Source: Odoribacter sp. (lineage in GTDB: Bacteria > Bacteroidota > Bacteroidia > Bacteroidales > Prolixibacteraceae). Taken from it: a stretch of 64,000 nucleotides of DNA. Both the position numbers and the translations under genes were made by a program. The stretch lies in the NCBI GenBank assembly GCA_013824715.1, contig PNOH01000001.1:1-64000 (forward strand). Reading direction: 5' to 3'. The notes beneath the pieces are model-generated. The model made no database searches. It was given only the letters and a program-made list of their open reading frames with translations, and had not been told where the DNA came from. Shown here one piece after another: positions 43,255 through 52,277 of this stretch (the first letter of the stretch is position 1; the number at the start of each line of letters is the position of its first letter).

Positions 43255-44127
43255 ATGTATAAAAAAATCATCATTGCCGGGTTACTGCTGATTTCGCTAA
43301 ATCCAGTTTTTGCACAGGATCAAAAAATCAATGTTGTTGTCATTGGGGCGCATCCCGATGATTGCGACCTTGACGCCGGAGGAACGGCCATCCTGTTTGC
43401 AAAATTGGGGCACCGGGTTTTATTTGTATCGGCTACCAATGGCGATGCTGGTCATTTTAACAAGGGCGGAGAAGTACTGGCCAAAATCAGAAAGGCTGAA
43501 GCCGAAGAGGCAGGCAAGCGCTTCGGAGTTACCTATAAAGTGCTGGACAATCACGATGGATTGCTGATGCCTGATTTAAACCTTAGGTTGCAGCTTATCC
43601 GGTTAATCAGGGAATGGAAAGCTGATGTGGTCATCGGTCACCGGCCTTATGATTATCATCCCGATCACCGGAATACTGCCATAGCCCTTCAGGATGCGGC
43701 ATTTTTGGTCATCGTTCCCAACATTGCGCCCGAAACGCCTGCCTTAAAGAAGAACCCGGTTTTTTTGTACAGCGAAGACCGTTTCAAAAAACCAAATCCT
43801 TTTTCTCCTGATATTGTTGTGGATATTTCGGATGTGTTCGAACAAAAGATGTATGCCGCTTCAGCACACCAATCCCAGTTTTTTGAATGGTTGCCCTGGT
43901 TGGCGGGCCAATTGGAAAGTGTTCCAAAAACTGAAACCGAACGGCTGAAATGGCTGGCAGAAAAGAGAATTGGAGGCATCACTAAAGAGATGAAAGCCGG
44001 ATTATTTAAATGGTACGGAGAAAAAGGAAATCAGGTAAAATATGCTGAAGCATTTGAGATTTGTGAATATGGCAGCTATCCGACGGATGAGGATATAAAA
44101 CGAATCTTCCCGATGTTGGGAAAATGA
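43255..44127 (+). CDS. exported PIG-L family deacetylase
   Basis: The start at 43255 gives 290 residues opening with a signal peptide (MYKKIIIAGLLLISLNPVFA). The PIG-L zinc site is intact: GAHPDDCDLDAGG (~33) and YDYHPDHRNTA (~137). These enzymes remove acetyl groups from N-acetylglucosamine-type substrates. In-frame sequence before 43255 overlaps the reductase gene and is not coding. Confidence 0.87.
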   Translation: MYKKIIIAGLLLISLNPVFAQDQKINVVVIGAHPDDCDLDAGGTAILFAKLGHRVLFVSATNGDAGHFNKGGEVLAKIRKAEAEEAGKRFGVTYKVLDNHDGLLMPDLNLRLQLIRLIREWKADVVIGHRPYDYHPDHRNTAIALQDAAFLVIVPNIAPETPALKKNPVFLYSEDRFKKPNPFSPDIVVDISDVFEQKMYAASAHQSQFFEWLPWLAGQLESVPKTETERLKWLAEKRIGGITKEMKAGLFKWYGEKGNQVKYAEAFEICEYGSYPTDEDIKRIFPMLGK

Positions 44128-44146
44128 CCGAAGGACTGTTTTTTTT

Positions 44147-44213
44147 GTTGCGGGTTACGGGATGCGAGTTTCGGGGTTAACACACACAAAACCCGCATCC
44201 CGTAACTCGCAAC
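44147..44213. repeat. dispersed repeat: inverted-repeat copy
   Basis: GTTGCGGGTTACGGGATGCG (from 44147) and CGCATCCCGTAACTCGCAAC (to 44213) are 25-bp arms matching at 23 positions around a 17-nt loop. The long hairpin lies 20 bp after the PIG-L stop and is preceded by T8, so it could terminate transcription from either side. Confidence 0.8.
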
Positions 44214-44312
44214 ATTTTTTCCTGAATACTGCGACTGAACGCTGCTTTGGGTTTAACACGAAACCCGCATCTCGTATCTCGCAACATTTTTTCCTGAATA
44301 CTGCGACTGAAC
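44189..44312. repeat. two direct copies of the 52-bp dispersed repeat
   Basis: Copies 44189-44240 and 44261-44312 start AAACCCGCATCCCG/AAACCCGCATCTCG, contain CTCGCAACATTTTTTCCTGA and end ACTGCGACTGAAC. They differ at two positions. An inverted relative sits at 4312-4390. The second copy ends 6 bp before the ABC-F stop codon. Confidence 0.85.
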
Positions 44313-44317
44313 ACTGA

Positions 44318-45958
44318 TTACTTCTTGCTGCGTTCCAGTTCCTTCAGGTTATCCATCTTTTTCTTCTGAAGGAAGCCTTTGATATCGTACAAGTGTTCTT
44401 TTATCTGTTTGTTCCCGAATTCAAATACTTTTTCGGCAAGTCCGTCTAAAAAATCGCGGTCGTGCGAAACCAGAATGAGCGTGCCGTCGAAATCTTTTAA
44501 GGCGCTTTTCAGGATGTCTTTGGTGCGCATGTCGAGGTGATTGGTTGGCTCATCCAGAATGAGCAGGTTCACCGGTTCGAGCAGCAGTTTCACCATAGCC
44601 AGGCGTGTACGTTCCCCTCCTGAAAGAACCTTTACCTTTTTGGTGATGTTGTCGCCGCCAAACATGAAGGCACCGAGTAGGTCTTTAATTTTAGTCCGGA
44701 TATCGCCTACGGCCACATCGTCGATGGTCTGGAAAACGGTCAGTTCTTCGTCGAGCAGCGATGCCTGGTTCTGGGCAAAATAGCCAATCATAGTATTGTG
44801 ACCCAGTGTTAATTTTCCGTCAAAATCAATTTCGCCCATCATGGATTTTACCAGCGTTGATTTTCCCTCACCGTTTTTGCCCACAAAGGCCACTTTTTCG
44901 CCTCTTGAAATGGCAAGCGAAGCATTTTTAAACACCAGATGATCACCGTAACTTTTACTTACTTCTTCCAGAATCACCGGATAATTTCCGGAGCGGGGCG
45001 ATGGTGGAAATTTCAACCGGAGAGCGGAAGAATCAACCTCATCAATTTCAACCAATTCGAGTTTTTCGAGCATTTTTACCCGCGACCCAACCTGTAATGT
45101 TTTGGAGTAAGTTCCCTTGAAACGCTCGATAAATTCGGTCGTTTCTGCTATCATTTTTTGTTGCTCGTCGAAGGCCTTTTGTTGCTGTTCGCGGCGTTCG
45201 CGGCGGAGTTCGAGGTAATGCGAGTAATTTACTTTGTAGTCGTAAATGCGGCCCATAGTTACTTCAATGGTCCGCGTGGTAATGTTATCGACAAATGCAC
45301 GGTCGTGCGAAATCACGATCACCGCTTTGGCGCTGTTGATCAGAAAATCTTCGAGCCACTGAATAGATTCGATGTCCATGTGGTTGGTGGGCTCATCCAG
45401 TAAAATCAAATCAGGTTTCTGCAACAGGATTTTAGCCAATTCAATGCGCATACGCCAACCTCCGCTGAATTCGCTGGTCGGTCGGGTAAAATCTTCACGT
45501 AAAAAACCTAATCCAAACAGAATTTTCTCAACTTCTGCATCAAAATTAATTTCTTCAATCGAATAGTATTTTTCGCTTAAGGTCGAAACCCGCTCAATCA
45601 GATCGGAGTAGTAATCCGATTCGTAATCGGTGCGGGTTGCCAATTCTTCGTTCAAAGAGGCAATCTCGCGTTCCATCTCAAAAATCCGGGCAAAAGCCTG
45701 TGTAGTTTCTTCAAAAACAGTGCGGTTGTCTTCGGTCAATAAATGTTGTGGAAGATATGCAATCACCGCATCTTTTGGCGCTGAAACCCGTCCTTTATTG
45801 GCTGTTCGTTCGCCTGCAATGACCTTCAGGAGTGTTGATTTTCCTGCCCCGTTTTTTCCCATCAAAGCAATGCGGTCTTTGTCGTTTATCACAAATGAGA
45901 TATCCGAGAAAAGAGCCGATCCGCCAAACTCCACCGTAAGTCCGTCAACTGAAATCAT
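44318..45958 (-). CDS. ABC-F family ATPase
   Basis: A 546-residue cytosolic protein with two ABC domains and no membrane segments. Walker A motifs are GKNGAGKST (~35) and GKNGEGKST (~355), signatures FSGGWRMRIELA and LSGGERTRLAMV, Walker B LILLDEPTNH and LLILDEPTNH. The basic linker (LELRRERREQQQKAF) is the ABC-F ribosome-contacting arm. Such proteins act on translating ribosomes (EttA/Uup/YbiT group). It is a housekeeping type rather than a clear resistance determinant. Confidence 0.92.
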   Translation of the reverse strand: MISVDGLTVEFGGSALFSDISFVINDKDRIALMGKNGAGKSTLLKVIAGERTANKGRVSAPKDAVIAYLPQHLLTEDNRTVFEETTQAFARIFEMEREIASLNEELATRTDYESDYYSDLIERVSTLSEKYYSIEEINFDAEVEKILFGLGFLREDFTRPTSEFSGGWRMRIELAKILLQKPDLILLDEPTNHMDIESIQWLEDFLINSAKAVIVISHDRAFVDNITTRTIEVTMGRIYDYKVNYSHYLELRRERREQQQKAFDEQQKMIAETTEFIERFKGTYSKTLQVGSRVKMLEKLELVEIDEVDSSALRLKFPPSPRSGNYPVILEEVSKSYGDHLVFKNASLAISRGEKVAFVGKNGEGKSTLVKSMMGEIDFDGKLTLGHNTMIGYFAQNQASLLDEELTVFQTIDDVAVGDIRTKIKDLLGAFMFGGDNITKKVKVLSGGERTRLAMVKLLLEPVNLLILDEPTNHLDMRTKDILKSALKDFDGTLILVSHDRDFLDGLAEKVFEFGNKQIKEHLYDIKGFLQKKKMDNLKELERSKK

Positions 45959-46138
45959 GCTATCCTGTTTTTTTGAAGGCGCAAAGATATACGATTTGAT
46001 GAATGAGTGTAAGATAGTTTTAAAAGGGTGCAGTAAAACTGTAATAAATAACGATTACTCGTATTTCTAATTGTGCCATTCAAACTTCGTTCTTAAATGA
46101 GAATATTGCTTTGAATAGAAACTCCAATTAAAAAAATA

Positions 46139-46164
46139 GCCGTCCCAATTTTTTTTGAGACGGC
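46139..46164 (-). terminator. terminator of the defence-like operon
   Basis: Minus-strand GCCGTCTC pairs with GGGACGGC across A8TT (one T-G wobble), followed by TATTTTTTTAATT. It lies 27 bp after the stop of the 65-residue gene. Nothing else is recognised in the 232-bp gap to the ABC-F gene. Confidence 0.75.
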
Positions 46165-46190
46165 CACTTGCCATTTAAACGCAGCGTTCG

Positions 46191-46388
46191 TTAAGCATTT
46201 AAAATCACCTGTGAAGCAGAGATTTGAGACAATCTTTCTTTCATTTGGTAATCTTTTCTTACTTCATCCATGTAGAGGTTCATCGAGGTAATTTTAGCTA
46301 AATCTTCTGCGGAATCAAGGAATCGAATTTTGCCTTCTTTTTCGAGTTTCTCATTAATTTCAGCAGATCGGCTAATTTTTTTGAACAT
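46191..46388 (-). CDS. 65-residue protein downstream of the protease
   Basis: A small, charged, mainly helical protein (SAEINEKLEKEGKIRFLDSA, KDYQMKERLSQISASQ) with no recognised family. It starts 6 bp after the protease stop and is followed by a clear terminator, so it is the last gene of the operon. A substrate, propeptide-like inhibitor or adaptor for the protease is conceivable but unproved. Confidence 0.6.
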   Translation of the reverse strand: MFKKISRSAEINEKLEKEGKIRFLDSAEDLAKITSMNLYMDEVRKDYQMKERLSQISASQVILNA

Positions 46389-46394
46389 AGCTTT

Positions 46395-47975
46395 TTATTT
46401 TAGATTATTTGTAAATATACTGAAATTTTGCAAAGGTAAATCTTTTTCTGATATTTTATGAGTCGTTGAATCAATTGAGATTAAATGGTTTGAATAGGCT
46501 GAAATTAGTAGTGGTTTAAGAAAGGAAGTATTAGCCTCAGTAGCATCCAGAAGTATTAAACCATTTGCTAAATGATCTTTAATTAACTTTTTAGTCGAGA
46601 TTTCTCCAACCCATATAAATTTTGGCATCGGTTTTTCAAGTATAAGTTGTTTGATTTCATCTGAAAAAGTTTGATTAAATCTTAATTTATCTTTGTAGGA
46701 ACGACTTGAGGTCAGATAAAAGCGCAAATAAAATTCTAATCCATCAGGAACATCAAGATAATTGAATATGAATTTCCGGCAAAAATTCTTTGCTTCAAAA
46801 GCCTCCAAATAAATTTTAGAATAAAGAGGAACAATGAAATGGGTTATCTCACAATTTTTGAAACTGGGTTGAGTATAGCCACCAACAGGATTCTCAAAAA
46901 GCAGTTGCTGATATACTGGCCTATTGTCATCAATAAAAACAAATTTCTTTTCAACATCATCGTTGTCGTAGAATGAAGTGTTATTTGACTTATAATAGTC
47001 TGAATACTTTGTTTCTGTGATTTTTATTTCTTCTAGCAAAAAATACTTTTCCTCAATTTTTGATTCTTTAAGAAAATCAACTTTATCCTCAGTTACTTTA
47101 TTGTGCCCGATACAGATTACTGCATGTGCGGTAGTTCCTTTATACTTGCGGTTATCTATTCCGACAATTAATGGAAGGCCACTTTCAATATAACAACTAA
47201 ACAATCGGCTAAATTCAAGATTACCAAATTCATTTCGTGAATAAAGCTTCGTTCCAAATCCAAATTCTCTTAAGGCATAGGATATCTGATCTACATTTAG
47301 CCCTTTCGAAGGCAATTGTCGTTCGGTTGAAACACCTCTTAATACTTCAATTATTCTTGAAGGTAAAACCGGGCTGTACTCGGCATACCTATGGCTAAAA
47401 TACTCCATTGTGGCCCACAAAGTAGTTTCTGCGCAGGATATGGTCTCTGCATCTTGCGATGAATAAGGAAATCCTTCAATGTCAAGTTTAATTGAATTTA
47501 CTGTAGTTGAAAACTTCGCCATACATGAAATAAAACCATTGTCTTTTAACGCTTTGGGGGAGATTATGCTACGTCCTATTATGTTTGAAATAGTTGGGCG
47601 AAGTACCATAAAACCTAAGAAATTGCTTTGCAAATGTTCTTTGTCAATATTGTATTTGAAATCTATGTCGGTTTTGCCTTTGAAATCTATGTCGGTTATA
47701 TTACCATTGAAGAAAGATAGCCGAATGCAATCCCTGAAATAATTATCCAACTTCGAAGAGAAATAGTAGTAATAGCTGTTTCGATAAACCTTATCAACGT
47801 AAGGAAATTCTACTACAATTGACAAAGAATCTTTTAGCTGATCGATATGAAATGTTAGTTGATCTTCGATCACTTTTTGCGCCAATACTTCATTGACCTC
47901 CAGAAGATTTTGAATGTCATTTATGATTCGCTTATGAAATTCATTCTTGCTTACAATATAACTTTTAATGTCCAT
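46395..47975 (-). CDS. papain-like (C39-like) cysteine protease in a defence-type operon
   Basis: A 526-residue protein. The papain-fold residues are Gln174 and Cys181 (SSQDAETISCAETTLW) and His284 (TTAHAVICIGH), with an Asp in FIDDNRP as a candidate third residue. The N-terminal ~165 residues form a helical then mixed domain of unknown type. There is no signal peptide or membrane span, so it acts in the cytoplasm. A 24-bp near-duplication encodes DIDFKGKTDIDFK at ~96-108. It follows the methylase gene by 27 bp. A cytosolic protease downstream of a nuclease-methylase suggests an effector or regulator; target unknown. Confidence 0.7.
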   Translation of the reverse strand: MDIKSYIVSKNEFHKRIINDIQNLLEVNEVLAQKVIEDQLTFHIDQLKDSLSIVVEFPYVDKVYRNSYYYYFSSKLDNYFRDCIRLSFFNGNITDIDFKGKTDIDFKYNIDKEHLQSNFLGFMVLRPTISNIIGRSIISPKALKDNGFISCMAKFSTTVNSIKLDIEGFPYSSQDAETISCAETTLWATMEYFSHRYAEYSPVLPSRIIEVLRGVSTERQLPSKGLNVDQISYALREFGFGTKLYSRNEFGNLEFSRLFSCYIESGLPLIVGIDNRKYKGTTAHAVICIGHNKVTEDKVDFLKESKIEEKYFLLEEIKITETKYSDYYKSNNTSFYDNDDVEKKFVFIDDNRPVYQQLLFENPVGGYTQPSFKNCEITHFIVPLYSKIYLEAFEAKNFCRKFIFNYLDVPDGLEFYLRFYLTSSRSYKDKLRFNQTFSDEIKQLILEKPMPKFIWVGEISTKKLIKDHLANGLILLDATEANTSFLKPLLISAYSNHLISIDSTTHKISEKDLPLQNFSIFTNNLK

Positions 47976-48002
47976 TTTCAGTGGTATTTAGTTAGAATAG
48001 GC

Positions 48003-51000
48003 TTATTTCCAATGTTCTTTAGTGTAGGTAAGAAACTCGTACATGGTTAATGCTATGGCGCTTGCATTACGACGGATTAAGAATTCCTCAGAACCACCTT
48101 TATCTGGATTTTTAAGAATAACCGGTTCAGGTGCTTTCCCTTTTACTTCAACCACTGCAATGGTTTTCTGGTCAATTACGTGAAATTGCACGTTCAGTAA
48201 TCCTGCCAAACCATTGCCGAAGTATTTTTCGGTGAGGTTGTCGAAATGTTTGAGGAACTCGTCTTTTTTGTTCATGCCTTTGAATGTGGCAAAGTCGGTT
48301 TGTTCCAAACCAAGGATTTCGCCGTTGTCATCAACTCCAACAAAGAGGTGGCCTCCATCGGAGTTTAGGAACGCGGCAAGGTTTTTAAAGCTACTGTGCT
48401 CCACATAAGCCTGTGGCGATTGCTGTTTTAGGCAATAGCGTAAGCATGATTTAAACTCTACCAACCGGCTTTCTCCCGCAGCAATTAGTTGGCGAATTAA
48501 TTCAGTTCCATCATCGGCCAGTTTTTTCTGCTGCAACTCTTCCGGGCTTTTGTAATAGGAGTATGTGGCCAGTTTGGGGTAACGGCGGGCAAACCAAGTC
48601 TCTACTTCGTTAATATCTTCCTCGTTTAATCCATAAAGTTCGTAAACCAAACGGTCAATTTCCTTTTGCTCGTTCGCGAAGTAGTTATACCTATTATCGA
48701 TCTTTTGATTATTAACTAATTCTTCAATAAGAGTTTGGAAAATGTCACTAATTTTTTCTGGAGTCAAAAGATTACTTTCAACAATATCGCCTTGCATTGA
48801 ATGAACTGTTCCATTGATATATTGCTTTTGAAAATACCGGTTCATCTTTGAGGCTAAAAGAGCAATCAATTCGTAAGTTGTGTAAATGGTTGAAAAAATT
48901 GCAGAACCTTCTTTATCAAAAGTACCATATTTCAATAATCTAAAAGTAGGCGCATATATTCCAGTTGGAGAAAATGTTACAGCCTCATTAAAATAGTATT
49001 CTTTGTTTTGAAATCTTGAACAGAGTCTATCGTCTCCTCCTATGATTTCGTTTAATTTATTCCTTTCTCTCGTAGTTAAAGTTTTTAATCTGAATATGGA
49101 ATCTGAACTCCAATCAATGAAATAATTTGTTGGTACATGGTAATTTGGCAACCAGCCTTCATCAGTATCACTTTCTCCACCTTTGTCGTAAGGCGCAATA
49201 TAATGTCCATCAAACCAACAATCAGTATCAAAATCGGGTTCACTTTGAAATTTGTGGATACCGTTTTCGATCACTTTCATGCGGACGAGTTCATTTTTCC
49301 GGATTTTATCCAAATCAACTTCTGTCAATAAAAACTGCCTGTATAGGTTTATATCTCTATAACTTCCGCGAGCCTCAGGGTTTTGGTACAAATAGTAATG
49401 ATTATCTCCGGTTGCCAAACCTTGTCTTACTTCTGCCATATCACCAAACCGCACCAGTTCTATTTCTTTTCCGTTAAAATCGATCTTACGGATTTCAGCC
49501 TCTTGGGAAGTTCCACCTGCTCCAATTTGTTTGGTTACTTTTAAACAGGTTGTATCGTTCATCAACAGAAATAATTTTGGGCTTCCTACGATGATTGGCT
49601 TATTGCTATTGGTATTCAGCAAGTTTTGGTGATAGTTATACACTGCAAATTGTGGAGAATATTGCCCTGAATAGGTTTCAAGGTGAAAGAGTTTGTCACG
49701 AAATTCGGGGACTTCTTTTCGGGTTGAAATATTGGTAAGGTCAGCGGCAAGAATTAAGCCTCCCCCAACCCCTCCAAATGGAGGGGAGTTTGGAATAGAA
49801 GAATCCGTATCACTCCTATTTTGGCTTTTAACCAATGTAAAAATGCAGGAGTTTACGGTGGCTTTAAAGCAGTCCTGATGTAAACGGATAACCTTTTTAA
49901 GCTGATAGTTCAATACCTGTTCACGAATCTCGAAATGCGATTTGATGGTGAGCCAGGTATCGGAAACAATGAAGGAAAGCACGCCATTGTCTTTCAACAG
50001 TTTTCGAATGGCCATGCTCATAAAAACACCATAACTGTCTTTACTGCCAAGGTTGTATTGATCCTTTATTTCATCATCAACCTTCACTCCATAAGGTGGG
50101 TTCCCAATCACAATATCGAATCCTTTGTTTCCTTCCTGCAAAACATCGGCAAAATAAAGGTTCCATAAAAAATAGGGACGTTCGATGCTGTTTTGCAAGG
50201 TTTCAATCTTCTCTTTCTTGGTTTGGATAAGCTGAAGATCGGCGGTGTACTTTTTCCAGTTCTTCCAGTCAGTTCCGCGCGATTGAACCGAAATGTCAAT
50301 TCCTTTCGACTGGTATTTGGTTTCCAGCTCGTTTTTCAGCTTGGTTGCCTGATTCTCTTTCAGTTCAACATTCCTGTAAATATGACCCAAAACTGCCTGA
50401 TCTATCTGGGCGTGGAGTTTCTCTTTGTCCTCACGCACCGTTTTTTCAAAATAGCTCGAAACCCATTCTTTGAGCTGTTCTTTTTCGTCAATCGAGAACT
50501 CAATCTCTTTTTGAGGTAGAGCAAACATATCTCCCAAAGTCATTTGTTTGGGCGCCAAAACCTGAACTTTTTTTTGCCACGAAATCGAATCCAAAGGGAT
50601 GTCCTCAAACGACTCTTTCAGCGAATCGCCCTGCATAATTTTGTAATCGAGATTGGGGAGTGGCGATGGTTCTTCTTCATCTACAATCAGGCTTAACCAA
50701 AACCGCAAGCGCGAGATATCAACCGCGCCTTTATCCAAATCAACCCCGTAGATCGACTCCTTCATGATGCGGAGTTTTTCGTCGCGGTAGTCAAAATGTT
50801 TACGGTCGAGAAGGCCGAATAACTCTTTTTTCAGGCGTAAGATTTCGTAAACCATTCCCATCGGGAAAGCGCCCGAACCAATGGCCGGATCGCAAATCTT
50901 CACCCGCGAAAGTGCCTGATCAATTTTTGATGCGTGTTTTTGAATCGTTAAATAATCAAAGCTTCCGCTTTGTTTGATATAGGTGTCAATGTCGGTTAAT

Positions 51001-52265
51001 TCTTTGGCTTCGGCAACGATTTTCAGTTCTTCACTGATATACAGCGAAAGGCTTTCCTTGCACATGAAATGCACCACCTCTTTTGGTGTGTAGAATGTAC
51101 CTTTGTCGCGGTTATCTTCAAGCAGGTTTTCGAAAATCTGGCCTAACATTTCAGGATCGATACCAATATCAAAGTCGTCGGGTGAATTTTCATCTATGGT
51201 AAAATTGTACTGGTCGAAAAAACCAAACAGATCCTGAAAAAGTTGAGGCTTGAACCGGATATTGATCGGTTCAACCGGGTCTTTGTCAAAGAGGCCTCCA
51301 TTCAGGTAAGGCACTTTTGTTCCGGAAATTGGGAAAAGATAATTGGTATGTTTCCTGTCCCTGTTTAACGTATCGAAGAACAAGGGAACGAGACAACTGG
51401 AATAAAAATTGATTTTATCCGAAAATCCGTCAAAAAATTCTCCCATGAAGTTACGTTCCCCATCGCCCCAATTCTGGTCGGCAGGAACGCCCAGCCAACC
51501 TTTCTTCTGCAAAAAATAGAGGAAAACAATTCGTCCCAGCAGTTTCTTTACAAAGTTACGGATCAGGCGTTCAGCTTCCTTTTGCTGTTCGTCGGTGGTA
51601 AGCGCAATATTAACCTGCTCTTTAAAATACTGAAAAGCGTCAGGATTTTCGGTAACATAAGCTTCAAAGGCTTTAAATTGGTGAAAATAACCTTCAAAAA
51701 ACTCATTCGAAATTTTCTCAACCGCAAAGGTTTTGATCAAATCCTGAATGGTAATCTCACGGTTTTTAATCTGACCGGCAAGCCATTGGAATTGCTTGAC
51801 AACGGTTTTGGTGCTTTCGGTTTCGCCCAACACATAAGTGTAACGTTTGGGGTGGGTTTCCGACTTAATTTCGTTCATTTCTTCATCCCAATAGAGCGAC
51901 TTTGAAATGAAAGTCAGCCGCCATTCGCGTGCATCGGGGACAAAGTAAGTAGCCAAAATCCCATCTACATCGCCCGGTATCACATCGGCATGAATCAGGT
52001 TTCTCAAACCCACACGACTTTTTACATCAGCCTTCCCCTGAGCCAGTTTCACTTCGTAGAACAAGATCCGGGAGTTGTCATTCAGCATAATATCCCCAAA
52101 TTCAAGAATCGAATCAATATTCTCATGTTTTTTCAGTCCTTCCTGTTTCTTTTCCTGAGGTGTCAGGTAAAATTCACGTTTGGGGAATATTGTTGAGAGG
52201 ATATTTTTCCAATCGGAAGGGTTGTATTTTGTATTAAATAACTTCGATAGGCGTTGAATGTCCAT
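48003..52265 (-). CDS. type IIG-like nuclease-methyltransferase with C-terminal AlbA domain
   Basis: A 1420-residue protein. The N-terminus has a PD-(D/E)xK-like nuclease core (EFGDIMLND, then LFYEVKLAQ). A helical connector leads to an Eco57I-type N6-adenine methylase: ICDPAIGSGAFPMGM (SAM motif I) and VIGNPPYGVKV (catalytic NPPY). The region to ~1260 is probably target recognition. Residues ~1264-1400 are an AlbA_2/Schlafen domain (SRLVEFKSCLRY, FLNSDGGHLFVGVDDNGEI), unusual in this position. It lies 12 bp after the helicase gene. A palindromic repeat is translated within it (49759-49793). Probable role: phage restriction. Confidence 0.82.
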   Translation of the reverse strand: MDIQRLSKLFNTKYNPSDWKNILSTIFPKREFYLTPQEKKQEGLKKHENIDSILEFGDIMLNDNSRILFYEVKLAQGKADVKSRVGLRNLIHADVIPGDVDGILATYFVPDAREWRLTFISKSLYWDEEMNEIKSETHPKRYTYVLGETESTKTVVKQFQWLAGQIKNREITIQDLIKTFAVEKISNEFFEGYFHQFKAFEAYVTENPDAFQYFKEQVNIALTTDEQQKEAERLIRNFVKKLLGRIVFLYFLQKKGWLGVPADQNWGDGERNFMGEFFDGFSDKINFYSSCLVPLFFDTLNRDRKHTNYLFPISGTKVPYLNGGLFDKDPVEPINIRFKPQLFQDLFGFFDQYNFTIDENSPDDFDIGIDPEMLGQIFENLLEDNRDKGTFYTPKEVVHFMCKESLSLYISEELKIVAEAKELTDIDTYIKQSGSFDYLTIQKHASKIDQALSRVKICDPAIGSGAFPMGMVYEILRLKKELFGLLDRKHFDYRDEKLRIMKESIYGVDLDKGAVDISRLRFWLSLIVDEEEPSPLPNLDYKIMQGDSLKESFEDIPLDSISWQKKVQVLAPKQMTLGDMFALPQKEIEFSIDEKEQLKEWVSSYFEKTVREDKEKLHAQIDQAVLGHIYRNVELKENQATKLKNELETKYQSKGIDISVQSRGTDWKNWKKYTADLQLIQTKKEKIETLQNSIERPYFLWNLYFADVLQEGNKGFDIVIGNPPYGVKVDDEIKDQYNLGSKDSYGVFMSMAIRKLLKDNGVLSFIVSDTWLTIKSHFEIREQVLNYQLKKVIRLHQDCFKATVNSCIFTLVKSQNRSDTDSSIPNSPPFGGVGGGLILAADLTNISTRKEVPEFRDKLFHLETYSGQYSPQFAVYNYHQNLLNTNSNKPIIVGSPKLFLLMNDTTCLKVTKQIGAGGTSQEAEIRKIDFNGKEIELVRFGDMAEVRQGLATGDNHYYLYQNPEARGSYRDINLYRQFLLTEVDLDKIRKNELVRMKVIENGIHKFQSEPDFDTDCWFDGHYIAPYDKGGESDTDEGWLPNYHVPTNYFIDWSSDSIFRLKTLTTRERNKLNEIIGGDDRLCSRFQNKEYYFNEAVTFSPTGIYAPTFRLLKYGTFDKEGSAIFSTIYTTYELIALLASKMNRYFQKQYINGTVHSMQGDIVESNLLTPEKISDIFQTLIEELVNNQKIDNRYNYFANEQKEIDRLVYELYGLNEEDINEVETWFARRYPKLATYSYYKSPEELQQKKLADDGTELIRQLIAAGESRLVEFKSCLRYCLKQQSPQAYVEHSSFKNLAAFLNSDGGHLFVGVDDNGEILGLEQTDFATFKGMNKKDEFLKHFDNLTEKYFGNGLAGLLNVQFHVIDQKTIAVVEVKGKAPEPVILKNPDKGGSEEFLIRRNASAIALTMYEFLTYTKEHWK
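49759..49793. repeat. palindromic repeat inserted within the methylase gene
   Basis: CCTCCCCCAACCCCTCCAAA continues into TGGAGGGGAGTTTGG. Its core CCCCTCC/GGAGGGG is a 7-bp hairpin (49769-49786). In the gene's frame it encodes NSPPFGGVGGGL between KSQNRSD and ILAADLTNIS. Similar palindromes are common in Bacteroidota intergenic DNA. The frame is preserved. Confidence 0.65.
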
Positions 52266-52277
52266 GAGGTTTAGCGG

